Source: Clostridium massiliamazoniense (GTDB lineage: Bacteria > Bacillota > Clostridia > Clostridiales > Clostridiaceae). Taken from it: 64,000 nt of DNA. The stretch spans positions 398,254 through 462,253 of the forward strand of contig NZ_LN879466.1 in assembly GCF_001403635.1 (NCBI RefSeq), given 5' to 3'. The position numbers were made by a program, and so were the translations under genes. Under the pieces are notes generated by a model. The model was not told where the DNA came from. It ran no database searches and saw only the letters and a program-made list of their open reading frames with translations. Shown here piece after piece: positions 1-8,848 of the stretch. Every line of letters begins with the position of its first letter. The stretch's first letter is position 1.

Positions 1-2
1 TT

Positions 3-2690
3 TCAGAAGGTTATACACAATTAGCTTCACATATAATGTTAGCATCAAATGGAAGCAAAGATTTTCAAACATCTAGCCAAATGGCATTAGGAATAATGGA
101 GGGAAACACAAAGGTTTGTGATCAGCTAGGTATATCATTTAGCAAAACTGCATTAAATTCAGAGGCACTTAAGCTAGGATATCATAATACATTTTCAAAT
201 TTAACTCCATTGCAACAAGCTACTGTTCGTTTAAAATTAGCTCAAGGTGATTTAAATAAAACTTATGGTAGCATAGGAAGTTTACTAGATACAAATCAAG
301 GCAAATGGATTAAAACTAAATCAATATTAGATAATACATCAGATACAATTGGAGATTCTTTAGTTCCTATTGTAATTACAGCGTCTCAAAAAATAGAAGG
401 GTTGGCTAGCTGGTTCAATCATTTAAATAAAGGCAGCAAAGATTTAGTAATCGGACTAGGGATTGCAGCAGTTGCTATGGGACCACTTATGAAAGGTATA
501 GCTTATACTACAACAGCTATTGGTGGATTAACAAAGGGTATATCACTTTTAATGCTACTTTTTAAAAAATCAGGTGATGATGCAGACGGGTCTACTAAAA
601 AAATTGATAATTATAATGAAGCTGTAAATAAATCAGGCAATGAGACAGACGGGTCTACTAAAAAAATTGATAATTATAATGAAGCCGTAAATAAATCAGG
701 TAATGAGACAGACGGGTCTACTAAAAAAATTGATAATTATAATGAAGCCGTAAATAAATCAGGTAATGAGACAGACGGGTCTACTAAAAAAATTGATAAT
801 TATAATGAAGCTGTAAATAAATCAGGTAATGAGACAGACGGGTCTACTAAAAAAATTGATAATTATAATGAAGCTGTAAATAAATCAGGTAATGATGCAG
901 TCGAGTCTACTAAAAAAATTGATAATTATAATGAAGCCATAAATAAATCAAGTAATGAGACAGACGGATCCACTAAAAAAATTGATAATTATAGTGAAGC
1001 CGTAAATAAATCAGGTAATGAGACAGACGGGTCTACTAAAAAAATTGATAATTATAATGAATCCGTAAATAAATCAGGTAATGATGCAGACGGGTCTACT
1101 AAAAAAATTGATAATTATAATGAAGCCATAAATAAATCAGGTAATGATGCAGACGGGTCTACTGAAAATATTGATAATTATAATGAATCCATAAACAAAT
1201 CAGGTAATGAGGCAGACGGGTCTACTAAAAATATTGATAATTATAATGAAGCCGTAAATAAATCAGGTAATGAGGCAGGAGAGTCTACTAAAGAAAATAA
1301 TAATTTAAGTGAATCAATTGAAAATATGGGTAATAAAAGTTCTTCTGCTGCTGAAAAAAATGATAATTTAGATAAGCAAACAAATCTTTTAAAAAATTCT
1401 ATTGCTGATGCTAGCGAGGTTACTGAGGAAGCTCAAGAGCCACTAGTTAATCTTGGAGAAGTAACTGAACATAGTACCGGATTATTTGGTAAACTTAAGG
1501 GCGTGCTTGGTGCTGGTTCAGATGCTCTTAGTATATTCGCAGATGGTGGCGGACCAGTAATGGATGCATTAGGGGGGATTTGTGATTTAATACCAGGTGT
1601 TGGTGAAGGTATGATGGCAATGCAAGCTGGAACTTTTGCACTACATGAAGCTTGGAAACATAACTTTTTAGGAATAAAAAATATAACTCATGATGCACTA
1701 AATGCAATAGAAGGAAAAACTAAAAGTACATTAAGTACAGTAAAAACTACAACTAACACTAATTTAAATTCATTGTCAAATATAACAAAATCTAATATGA
1801 ACAAAATGTCTCAGGTATATTCAAGAAATTTAAATCATATTAAGGGGACTACAAGTAGTTCATTATCAACTATAAAAAGTGTTACTAACTCGAACTTATC
1901 ATCATTACCTGGAATTGCCCAATCCAATATGAGCAAAGTATCAGGAGTGTGTTCAAATAATTGGAATAATATAAACAGTAACTTTAATAGCCAATCACGT
2001 ATGCCAGCAAATTTATTACGAAATGGTCTTTCTCCTTTAAGTGCTATTACTTCATCTGCAATGAACTCTGTTAATAATGCTACTCAAACAGGTATGAATT
2101 CAGCAAATAATATAATGCAAAATGGTGCTAATGGATTACCTACTAAATTAGGAAATATTTCAGGAGCTCTTAATAGTACTATGAGTAATAATATGCAAAG
2201 TGCTACAACAGGAATGCAAAATGGATTTAGTTCTTTAAGTAATTGGTGGCATAGTGCTGTGCAAGGAATACCTCAAGCAGCTAGTACTGCGTCTGCTTCA
2301 ATGAATTCAGCAGGAAGTAATTTAAGTAACTCTTTGCTAAGTGGCTTACAAGGAGCATGGAGTGGAGTAACTGGATGGTTAAGTGGTGCAATAGGTTCAT
2401 TAGATAATGATGTATCTCATGCTATAACTTGGGCTGAAAATGCATTTAGTTCAGCAGATGGTTCTCATGCTACTGGATTAGCATATGTACCTTGGGATGG
2501 TTACCGTGCAGAGCTTCATAAGGGTGAAATGATTCTAACAGCTGAACAAGCTCAATCTTATAATCAAGGAATTGCTAAAGCTGGTAGTGGAAATATATAT
2601 AATTTCTATAGTCCCGAACCTATTGACCCATTTGAAGCTAAGAGACAAATGATTGATGCTAGTAGAAAGCTAGCTAATGGATTTTATTAG
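3..2690 (+). CDS. Phage tail tape measure protein (5' truncated by window edge)
   Basis: The reading frame is open to the left edge (first whole codon at base 3), so the true start lies outside. The protein sets phage tail length and is thought to pass into the cell ahead of DNA. Visible are a hydrophobic stretch after about residue 135 (VIGLGIAAVAMGPLMKGIAY), a low-complexity block of twelve 21-residue repeats (bases 585-1340), a second hydrophobic stretch (VMDALGGICDLIPGVGEGMM), Ser/Asn/Met-rich helical repeats, and a C-terminal segment ending in DASRKLANGFY. Size, repeats and position just upstream of a Dit-like gene fit the family. The stop is 9 bp before the next start, whose ribosome site overlaps the gene end. 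The repeats are the odd feature (see repeat entry). Confidence 0.9.
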   Translation, partial: SEGYTQLASHIMLASNGSKDFQTSSQMALGIMEGNTKVCDQLGISFSKTALNSEALKLGYHNTFSNLTPLQQATVRLKLAQGDLNKTYGSIGSLLDTNQGKWIKTKSILDNTSDTIGDSLVPIVITASQKIEGLASWFNHLNKGSKDLVIGLGIAAVAMGPLMKGIAYTTTAIGGLTKGISLLMLLFKKSGDDADGSTKKIDNYNEAVNKSGNETDGSTKKIDNYNEAVNKSGNETDGSTKKIDNYNEAVNKSGNETDGSTKKIDNYNEAVNKSGNETDGSTKKIDNYNEAVNKSGNDAVESTKKIDNYNEAINKSSNETDGSTKKIDNYSEAVNKSGNETDGSTKKIDNYNESVNKSGNDADGSTKKIDNYNEAINKSGNDADGSTENIDNYNESINKSGNEADGSTKNIDNYNEAVNKSGNEAGESTKENNNLSESIENMGNKSSSAAEKNDNLDKQTNLLKNSIADASEVTEEAQEPLVNLGEVTEHSTGLFGKLKGVLGAGSDALSIFADGGGPVMDALGGICDLIPGVGEGMMAMQAGTFALHEAWKHNFLGIKNITHDALNAIEGKTKSTLSTVKTTTNTNLNSLSNITKSNMNKMSQVYSRNLNHIKGTTSSSLSTIKSVTNSNLSSLPGIAQSNMSKVSGVCSNNWNNINSNFNSQSRMPANLLRNGLSPLSAITSSAMNSVNNATQTGMNSANNIMQNGANGLPTKLGNISGALNSTMSNNMQSATTGMQNGFSSLSNWWHSAVQGIPQAASTASASMNSAGSNLSNSLLSGLQGAWSGVTGWLSGAIGSLDNDVSHAITWAENAFSSADGSHATGLAYVPWDGYRAELHKGEMILTAEQAQSYNQGIAKAGSGNIYNFYSPEPIDPFEAKRQMIDASRKLANGFY
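585..1340 (+). repeat. 63-bp coding tandem repeat, 12 copies, in tape measure gene
   Basis: Twelve back-to-back 63-bp units encode 21-residue repeats with core STKKIDNYNEAVNKSGN. Copies 1-5 are almost identical at the base level, copies 6-11 carry a few changes and copy 12 is degenerate. The unit equals three heptads, with I7, Y10, V14, S17 and residue 21 falling on a/d-like positions, which is compatible with a helical rod. This pattern indicates recent unit-by-unit expansion. Confidence 0.95.
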
Positions 2691-2699
2691 GAGGTATAT

Positions 2700-3563
2700 A
2701 TGGAAGTACAATTAATTAATTTAGATACTAATATATCATTAGTATTTGATTCGCAAAACTTTATTTTAAATGAAATAATACATGATAATTGTGTAGTACA
2801 ACATAATACCTCTAAAACTATCAAACAAATTGGAGAATATGTTAAATCTACCAATGTTAATTCAAGAACTATTAATATTACAGGAACTGCTATAGGACAA
2901 TCAGAACTAGATTTAAGTAATAAAAAACAAATCTTATTGAATTTAACTAGTCCTTTTTCATCTTTACAAGTAATTTTAGATAATAAATTTTCTTTAGTAG
3001 GAAAATGTCAAAGCTTAGTTAAATGGGGGATAGGACATAGTAATAATAATAGATTTTTTATTAAATTTTCTATAGATATATTAGCTCCAGATACACTGTG
3101 GTATGCATTAGAACCAACTATAGTTTCTTTAAGTCCTTATGTAAATGAATTTAAATTTCCAATTTCTATTCCTAAACATGGATTTATTTATGGTCATAAG
3201 GATGATAATGTATTAACTAATATTTACAATGAATGTAATGTTCCTATACCTATGAAATTTACTATTACGAGTCTAGCAACTATACAAAACCCTGAAATCA
3301 TTAGAGTTCAAGATGGAAAAAAATTAAAAATAAATACGATACTACAACCAGGTGACGTTTTAACCATAAGTACTGAGTTTGGAAATAAAAGTGTACTATT
3401 AAATGGACAAAATATAATATCAAATTTTGATTTTCAAATCTCTTCATGGTTAATGCTTAATCCAGGATTAAATACTTTTACGTACTCTTGTGTAAATGAA
3501 AAACTTAAAGGAAATTTAAATATAACCATAACTTATAAACAAGCTTATTGGGGGGTATTTTAA
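2700..3563 (+). CDS. Phage distal tail (Dit-like) protein
   Basis: 287 residues. It opens with the beta-rich pattern of siphovirus distal tail proteins (MEVQLINLDTNISLVFD, then the KTIKQIGEYVKSTNVNSRTI belt region) and carries a second beta domain to the end (ITYKQAYWGVF). Dit forms the hexameric hub joining the tail tube to the tip. Position straight after the tape measure gene and before a Gp37-like gene is the canonical place. The start is fixed by GGAGG five bases upstream. The stop codon shares its last base with the next ATG, suggesting translational coupling. Confidence 0.8.
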   Translation: MEVQLINLDTNISLVFDSQNFILNEIIHDNCVVQHNTSKTIKQIGEYVKSTNVNSRTINITGTAIGQSELDLSNKKQILLNLTSPFSSLQVILDNKFSLVGKCQSLVKWGIGHSNNNRFFIKFSIDILAPDTLWYALEPTIVSLSPYVNEFKFPISIPKHGFIYGHKDDNVLTNIYNECNVPIPMKFTITSLATIQNPEIIRVQDGKKLKINTILQPGDVLTISTEFGNKSVLLNGQNIISNFDFQISSWLMLNPGLNTFTYSCVNEKLKGNLNITITYKQAYWGVF

Positions 3564-4711
3564 TGAATTTACTAGAAGATTTTTATATTACTATCTGGGA
3601 TAAAAATTTTAATGTGTTAGGTATAATTGATACTATAGAAACTCTGGAAATGACAAAGTATCTCTCTAAAGCAGGAACTTTTGAATTAACTGTGCCTGTA
3701 ACTACTGATACGATTAAGTTATTAAAAGTAGGTAATTTAATTACTAAATCAACAAATAATATTTTAGAATCATCTAACTATCTACTTGAACCTTACATTA
3801 TTACTTATAAACAAATTAAAATTAATAATAAAGGTGTGGAAGGGCTAGAAATACAAGGAAAAAGTTTGTTTACTTGGTTTAATCAACGAGTATTAACTCA
3901 AAATTATAATATCACAGATTCTATAAGTAATATTGTCTATAAACTTCTTAATACGGAGTGTATAAACCCATCTAATAGAAATAGAATTATCCCTAATTTA
4001 TATTTAGAAAATATTGATATAAATTTAAATACTACATTTTGTCCTCAAAGTGAATACTCAACTTTATCATCGGCACTAACAACTTTATTATCTCAATTTT
4101 ATATTGGACTAGAAATTTTAATGTCTCCAAATGATAAAACATATATAGTCAAATTATTTCAAGGAAAAAACTTATATTTAGAAAATAACGAAAATAATAC
4201 TCCTATAATATTTTCTAGCAATTTAAATAATATCATGGGAGAATCATTTACTCATACTAATGTTAATTTCAACAATGTAGCATATGTATATGGAACATTA
4301 GAAGGAAATAAAACACCTAAATTGGTTGTTATTGGAAATAATATGGCTATAGGCTTAAATAGATTTGAAATTGGAATATGTGGAGATGATCCTATAATTA
4401 ATGGAGCTGAATTAAATTTGACATCCGATAATTATCAACACATTTTGACTGCAGTGGGTGAGCAATACTTGGCAACTAGTGAAATAACCAAAAATTTTGC
4501 AGGTAAATTAAACATGAATGCTGATATAAAATATAAGAAAAATTTTTATGTTGGAGATAAAATTAGTTGTATTAATAAAAATTGGGATTTAAATGAGAAT
4601 CTAGTTATTACAGCAGTAACAGAAAACTGGAGTGTACAAGGTCAACAAATTTCATTAACATTCGGTTATCCACTACCAACAATTTTAGAAAAAATAAATA
4701 AACAATACTAA
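3563..4711 (+). CDS. Phage tail protein, siphovirus Gp37-like (baseplate/tail hub)
   Basis: 382 residues from the ATG at 3563. An in-frame TTG at 3548 would lengthen it but lies within the upstream gene. A G-rich ribosome site (GGGGGGT) precedes the ATG. The N-terminal FYITIWDKNFNVLGIIDTIETLEMTKYLSKAGTFEL-type pattern (split here by 20-residue rule: key words are a beta strand followed by TFELTVP) and the C-terminal GDKISCINKNWDLNENLVITAVTE segment resemble ReqiPepy6 Gp37-like tail proteins, which act at the tail tip next to Dit. No peptidase motif was seen. It is one unit of the continuous tail operon. Confidence 0.7.
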   Translation: MNLLEDFYITIWDKNFNVLGIIDTIETLEMTKYLSKAGTFELTVPVTTDTIKLLKVGNLITKSTNNILESSNYLLEPYIITYKQIKINNKGVEGLEIQGKSLFTWFNQRVLTQNYNITDSISNIVYKLLNTECINPSNRNRIIPNLYLENIDINLNTTFCPQSEYSTLSSALTTLLSQFYIGLEILMSPNDKTYIVKLFQGKNLYLENNENNTPIIFSSNLNNIMGESFTHTNVNFNNVAYVYGTLEGNKTPKLVVIGNNMAIGLNRFEIGICGDDPIINGAELNLTSDNYQHILTAVGEQYLATSEITKNFAGKLNMNADIKYKKNFYVGDKISCINKNWDLNENLVITAVTENWSVQGQQISLTFGYPLPTILEKINKQY

Positions 4712-4724
4712 GGAGGTCTTACAA

Positions 4725-6560
4725 ATGGCACAAGAAAGTAGTTTTTTTAATGCAGAACTTATTAATGGAAGTTACGATAGAGTGTATAATGCTGAAAATT
4801 GGGCAGCCTATTTTGCTAGTTTTTTAAGTAATGGAATAGCATATACAGCTCAAAATACTTTGTTAGTTGAAGCAAGTAATGGTATGGAAGTGTTAGTTAA
4901 TACTGGGATTGCATTTATAAATGGTTATAGGTATGCAAATACGACACCTTTAGCAGTTTCTATAAATCCAGCGAATTCAACTTATAATAGAATAACTAGT
5001 ATAGTAATTGAGTTAAATTTGAGTACACGTAATATTTTAATTAAGACATTAGATGGTGAGGCAAGTACTAATCCAGTGGCTCCTACACTAATACAAAATA
5101 GTGGTGTATATCAATTACAGTTAGCAACTGTTTTAGTACAAGCAGGAACTACTAATATATGTAGTAGTAATATTACAGATACTCGAAGTAATCCAACAGT
5201 TTGTGGTTGGTTGGGATTATTAATGGAAGAAACTAATGAGGAATCACGAACATTGCAAGATGAAATTAGTGCTGCAAATCAGAGTATAGCAACAATTAAT
5301 AGTATGTTGAATATTAATTCTGCTAATAATAGCTTAAATTTAAATAATACTAATTTTAATAATACAGTTGTAGTAAATGATGAATTGCAGATTGCTGAAC
5401 AGAATGGTTTTATAACATTTGAAAATAGTGCAGGGAAAAATATAGTAGATCTTCAAGTGAATACAGATACTTTTGTACTGGCAAATGCAATTACAACTAA
5501 TAATTTAGTAACAGTAACGCCTGTCACTAGTGGAATGGATACATTGCAAGTTGTGTGTAATACACAACTTGAAGGGAATAATAATTTTCAAGGAAATAGT
5601 GCTTTTCAAGGAGCTTCTATATTTAATAATGCAATGAATGTTACTAATAACTTACAAATAGCTTGGACAGGAAGTGTAATTTTCCAAAATACTAAAGGTG
5701 AAAATATAATGTGCCTTCAAGTTGATGTAGATAATAATGGTACAAATTGTTTTGTATTGCAAAATGCAATCACGAATAGTGAGTTATTATCAGTAACGCC
5801 TGTTAGTAATAGTAGTGAAACAGATACCTTACAGGTAATTTGTAATACACAACTAGAAGGAAATAATAATTTTCAAGGTATTTCTACATTTAATAATACA
5901 GCGATTATTAATAGCAATTTTCAAATTACTGAAGAAGGAAGTTTAAGATTCCAAGATAATAAAGGAAAAGATATGATGTATCTTCAAGTTGATGTAGATA
6001 ATAATGGTACAAATTGTTTTGTATTGCAAAATGCAATCGCGGATAGTGACTTATTATCAGTAACGCCCGTTGCAAGTGGAACAGATACATTAGAGATGTG
6101 GGGAAATGTTAACTTTTCAGGAGATGGAGTATTACAGATAAATGGGCAACAGGTATGGAATGGAGGAAATGCAACAAGCAATCCAGGACAATTAAGTGGT
6201 CAATTTGCTTTATCTGATTCAGGAGGACAATATTTAACTTATAATATTCAATATTGGACAATGAATATGGGAGGAGTAGTAAATTCTACAACACCACCTG
6301 AATGTGGTATCGGAGTTATTACTGTTCAACTTATTCCATGCTCAAATAATGTGGACTGGAGTGGAAGCTTATCATTAACATTTACTGACTTACCTGGTAT
6401 AAATGGTTTACAAGCTATGATGGTTAATCAAAATCCAGAATTTACTCTTGCACTCAATCAAGAAATTGAAGCACTAATGATTAATAATGTAAATATAGTT
6501 CCAAATTCAAACTCAAATACTCCAAACACATATACAGCAACAGCAATAATCTTAAATTAG
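4725..6560 (+). CDS. Phage baseplate/tail fibre protein, putative receptor-binding
   Basis: 611 residues. The N-terminal about 165 residues (SFFNAELINGSYDRVYNAEN ... GIAFINGYRY ... TDTRSNPTVCGWLG) are typical of Firmicute phage baseplate/fibre proteins and probably attach it to the tail. A short helical segment (EETNEESRTLQDEISAANQS) follows. Then come about 2.7 copies of an 89-residue repeat (bases 5385-6130) and a C-terminal domain of about 130 residues with a GLQAMMVNQNPEF region. Such N-anchor/repeat/C-head layout fits a receptor-binding fibre. The function is inferred from layout and place in the operon. GGAGG lies 8 bp upstream of the ATG. The C-terminal domain was not recognised. Confidence 0.7.
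   Translation: MAQESSFFNAELINGSYDRVYNAENWAAYFASFLSNGIAYTAQNTLLVEASNGMEVLVNTGIAFINGYRYANTTPLAVSINPANSTYNRITSIVIELNLSTRNILIKTLDGEASTNPVAPTLIQNSGVYQLQLATVLVQAGTTNICSSNITDTRSNPTVCGWLGLLMEETNEESRTLQDEISAANQSIATINSMLNINSANNSLNLNNTNFNNTVVVNDELQIAEQNGFITFENSAGKNIVDLQVNTDTFVLANAITTNNLVTVTPVTSGMDTLQVVCNTQLEGNNNFQGNSAFQGASIFNNAMNVTNNLQIAWTGSVIFQNTKGENIMCLQVDVDNNGTNCFVLQNAITNSELLSVTPVSNSSETDTLQVICNTQLEGNNNFQGISTFNNTAIINSNFQITEEGSLRFQDNKGKDMMYLQVDVDNNGTNCFVLQNAIADSDLLSVTPVASGTDTLEMWGNVNFSGDGVLQINGQQVWNGGNATSNPGQLSGQFALSDSGGQYLTYNIQYWTMNMGGVVNSTTPPECGIGVITVQLIPCSNNVDWSGSLSLTFTDLPGINGLQAMMVNQNPEFTLALNQEIEALMINNVNIVPNSNSNTPNTYTATAIILN
5385..6130 (+). repeat. 267-bp coding tandem repeat (about 2.7 copies) in fibre gene
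   Basis: Units begin at 5385, 5652 and 5919, exactly 267 bp (89 residues) apart. Shared landmarks are LQVDVDNNGTNCFVLQNAI, LLSVTPV and CNTQLEGNNNFQG. Units 2 and 3 are much closer to each other than to unit 1. The third unit ends early, where the sequence turns into the C-terminal domain. Confidence 0.85.
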
Positions 6561-6578
6561 ATATGAAAGGAGATATAA

Positions 6579-7010
6579 ATGAAAAACTTAATTTTATTTA
6601 ATGAAAAATTTGAAATAAAGTATCTTATTAATGTATGTAATTTAGAACTTAAAGATAATATATATAATGATTCTTATAAGTATATAGATGGACAAGATGA
6701 ATTGTTTTTTGAATTAAGTAAATTATTAGATGATTATAATATCAGCTTTTCATGTAATCCTTTAAGTTTTAAAGAAAGAATTACAATAAGTGATTTAATT
6801 CTAACAAAGAGAGTAAAGAAAAAAACATATACAGAGGACCAAATACTAGCAAAAGCAATTATGGAGAATGATGTAACAACTCAGCAATTAAAACATCAAA
6901 CTAGTGGATTAGCAATAGGAGTAATGGAAAATGTATTAAATACAATTAATTTAAAGAAAGAAATTAAAGCTTTATCAACAGCTTTATTTGAAATGTCATT
7001 AAAAAAATAA
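6579..7010 (+). CDS. Phage hypothetical protein between fibre and XkdX genes
   Basis: 143 residues, mixed alpha/beta, no signal peptide or membrane segment. It starts MKNLILFNEKFEIKYLINVC, has a basic middle (LILTKRVKKKTYTEDQILAK) and ends in an amphipathic helix (LKKEIKALSTALFEMSLKK). AAAGGAG precedes the ATG at good spacing. The place corresponds to the small unknown genes (XkdW-like position) that lie between fibre and XkdX genes in PBSX-like modules, so a tail-tip accessory or assembly role is possible. No family was recognised. Confidence 0.75.
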   Translation: MKNLILFNEKFEIKYLINVCNLELKDNIYNDSYKYIDGQDELFFELSKLLDDYNISFSCNPLSFKERITISDLILTKRVKKKTYTEDQILAKAIMENDVTTQQLKHQTSGLAIGVMENVLNTINLKKEIKALSTALFEMSLKK

Positions 7011-7036
7011 TTTTAAGATAAGAAAGAGGTAATAAT

Positions 7037-7243
7037 ATGAGTTTTGAAACAATAAAAGAATTTTATCAATTAGGACTATGGGATGCACAACAATTACGAC
7101 AACTAGTACAAGCTGGAGGATTAACAGCAGAACAATATTATGAAATAACAGGAGAAATTTATTCTATTCCGAAGTCTAAACCAATGAATACTGAAAACAG
7201 ATCTTCTACTAATCCACATAATATAGGAGTAGCACAAGGTTAA
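7037..7243 (+). CDS. XkdX family protein
   Basis: 68 residues. The N-terminal FETIKEFYQLGLWDAQQLRQ and LTAEQYYEITGEIY are the hallmark of the small XkdX family, common between the fibre and lysis genes of Firmicute prophages. The molecular role is unknown. The C-terminal 20 residues (Ser/Asn/Pro-rich) look disordered. GAAAGAGG precedes the start. The TAA stop overlaps the next ATG by one base, so translation of the XhlA-like gene is probably coupled. Confidence 0.85.
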   Translation: MSFETIKEFYQLGLWDAQQLRQLVQAGGLTAEQYYEITGEIYSIPKSKPMNTENRSSTNPHNIGVAQG

Positions 7244-7446
7244 TGGAAGACTATAAATCTATAATTGAAGATCATGAATGTAGAATTAGATCTCTAGAAA
7301 GTAACAATATTAAACTTGGAGATAAATTATCTAATTTATGTGATAAACTTGATAGTTTAATTTCATCTTTAAAATGGTTAGGAGTAACTTTTGTAGGGGC
7401 AGTTCTATCTATTTTAATATTTACAATAGAATATCACTTAAAGTAA
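7243..7446 (+). CDS. Hemolysin XhlA-like phage protein
   Basis: 67 residues: an N-terminal charged helix with coiled-coil character (RIRSLESNNIKLGDKLSNLC) and a C-terminal membrane segment (WLGVTFVGAVLSILIFTIEY). This architecture, size and place before the endolysin match XhlA, which in PBSX works with the holin to permeabilise the membrane. It overlaps the stop of the XkdX gene by one base and has no separate strong ribosome site, in keeping with coupling. Confidence 0.8.
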   Translation: MEDYKSIIEDHECRIRSLESNNIKLGDKLSNLCDKLDSLISSLKWLGVTFVGAVLSILIFTIEYHLK

Positions 7447-7459
7447 AGGAGCATTAAAT

Positions 7460-8305
7460 ATGAGTAAAGTTATTTGTACTAAAGTTATGAAAGATGGAAT
7501 AGACATTAAGTCTATTCTTTCTTTATTACCTGGAAATATTCCTTTATATATATATAGTAATTCGAATGGAGCATGGATTCAAAGTGATGCAGTAACCGAT
7601 GAAATATACAATATATGTAATAAATTATTAGGTGAATGGGCTTATATTCCTACTAAGTTAAATTCCTATGGAACAACAATATCATCATGTGGTTTAAATA
7701 TAAGATCTGAAAACAATGAAACCTGTAATATTATTGGAGTATTAGACTTTGGACAGAGATTTAAAATTTTAGAAGAAACAAAAGATTGGTATCATATTTC
7801 CCATCCTCTTGATGGGTACATTTATAAATTATATACACAAGTATCTCAAACTCCTTCTACTGTTTCAGAAAATTTAATTAAATTTACTGCATCATGGGAG
7901 GGATTTAGTGCCACTCCATATCAAGATGCAGGTGGAAATTGGACTGTAGGTTTTGGAGAGTGCACATATAATAAAAAACCTGAACCAGTAACTTATCAAC
8001 AAGCCTTAGAGATGCTAACTACTACATTAAATAGTCTAGCACAACAAATATCAAATTCATTAGGTCAATATAATTTAACACAATATCAATTAGATGCTTT
8101 AGTTGATTTTAGTTATAATCTTGGATTTAATGCACTAATGGGAAGTGATCTAGTTGCTAATCTTGAAACTTGTGATAATAATTCAATTATTAAAGGAGAT
8201 TTTACAGCATGGAGTTATTGTGATGGTGAAGAATTATATGGCTTATTGAGAAGGCGAAAAGCTGAATATCAAATGTTTTTATTTGCAGAATATAATAATA
8301 ACTAA
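7460..8305 (+). CDS. Phage endolysin: SH3b-type domain plus GH24 lysozyme
   Basis: 281 residues. Residues about 1-65 are an unrecognised N-terminal piece. Residues about 70-125 look like an SH3b wall-binding domain (GLNIRSENNETCNIIGVLDF, then WYHISHPLDGYIYKLY). Residues about 135-281 are a GH24 (T4/P22-type) lysozyme: the putative catalytic Glu is in SWEGF, followed by PYQDAGGNWTVGFGECTY and the QLDALVDFSYNLG helix. It would cleave the peptidoglycan glycan strand. No signal peptide is present, so release depends on the holin functions next to it. AAAGGAG precedes the start. The domain order (binding domain first, catalytic last) is less common than the reverse. Confidence 0.9.
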   Translation: MSKVICTKVMKDGIDIKSILSLLPGNIPLYIYSNSNGAWIQSDAVTDEIYNICNKLLGEWAYIPTKLNSYGTTISSCGLNIRSENNETCNIIGVLDFGQRFKILEETKDWYHISHPLDGYIYKLYTQVSQTPSTVSENLIKFTASWEGFSATPYQDAGGNWTVGFGECTYNKKPEPVTYQQALEMLTTTLNSLAQQISNSLGQYNLTQYQLDALVDFSYNLGFNALMGSDLVANLETCDNNSIIKGDFTAWSYCDGEELYGLLRRRKAEYQMFLFAEYNNN

Positions 8306-8315
8306 GGAGTAATTT

Positions 8316-8786
8316 ATGCTTAATACGAATAATTATATAATAATAGAATTTATAGGATTTGGAATTATCACTATATTTGTAGCTATCACTATTATAATAG
8401 AAATAAAAAAGCATATAAATTTTTTAATTGAAAATCTTCCCAACATTGAAAATATAAAAAAAGATTTAGTTAAAAGTATTAATATTATAGATGAAATTGC
8501 TCAAGCAATTGTTCCAAATTCATCTATTAGTAATATTTTAAATATAATAGATAAACTTTCTGAAATTACTATAAGTCATGTTGCACAAAAATACAGTAAT
8601 ATTTCTACGGAACAATTAATCGAGGAAGTTACAGAGGTTATAAAAGGTATTTTAGGTGATTTTAATATAAAAATACCTGATGATTTGTTAATTAAATCTA
8701 TTAAGAATAAAATTAATAATAGTGATATATTAGATAACTCCATCACTTCAAATATAGTTAATCAAAATAGAGGTCCAAAAGGTTGA
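8316..8786 (+). CDS. Putative phage holin (LLH-like), last gene of the lysis module
   Basis: 156 residues with one N-terminal membrane segment (FIGFGIITIFVAITIIIEIK) and a long helical, charged cytoplasmic part. Size, topology and place directly after the endolysin (10 bp gap, AAGGAG site) resemble LLH-family holins of Firmicute phages. The tail ends NIVNQNRGPKG. The call rests on topology and context more than on motif recognition; a membrane-anchored lysis accessory protein is the alternative. Confidence 0.65.
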   Translation: MLNTNNYIIIEFIGFGIITIFVAITIIIEIKKHINFLIENLPNIENIKKDLVKSINIIDEIAQAIVPNSSISNILNIIDKLSEITISHVAQKYSNISTEQLIEEVTEVIKGILGDFNIKIPDDLLIKSIKNKINNSDILDNSITSNIVNQNRGPKG

Positions 8787-8790
8787 ATCT

Positions 8791-8810
8791 TACACGACTT
8801 TAGTCGTGTA
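8791..8810. terminator. Perfect hairpin after the lysis module
   Basis: Eight-base perfect arms TACACGAC/GTCGTGTA around a TTTA loop lie 5 bp past the holin-like stop and 39 bp before the convergent MORN gene's stop. There is no T-run directly after it on the plus strand (the nearest begins about 20 bases later), so it could be a weak or bidirectional terminator or mark the prophage boundary. Confidence 0.45.
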
Positions 8811-8848
8811 GATCAACTTGCTAATAAATTTTTTTTACTTTTAATATG

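Larger units (their letters stand above)
1..8815 (+). mobile_element. Right end of a siphovirus-type prophage (tail and lysis module)
   Basis: Nine same-strand, tightly packed genes run in the order of a non-contractile phage tail and lysis module: tape measure, Dit-like, Gp37-like tail protein, fibre, small unknown, XkdX, XhlA, GH24 endolysin, holin-like. The element is cut by the left window edge, so head, packaging, integrase and repressor genes cannot be judged. No attachment-site repeat could be identified, and the right boundary is placed after the last lysis gene at a small hairpin. A tail-only bacteriocin (F-type tailocin) is an alternative that the sequence to the left would settle. 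Confidence 0.85.

Noticed and set aside
585-1340. Regular 63-bp repeats might be read as a CRISPR array
   Set aside because: They have no variable spacers, stay in one reading frame and encode a 21-residue protein repeat.
1-8815. Contractile-tail (myovirus or R-type tailocin) assignment
   Set aside because: Dit-like and Gp37-like genes follow the tape measure and no sheath, spike or baseplate wedge genes are visible in the window.
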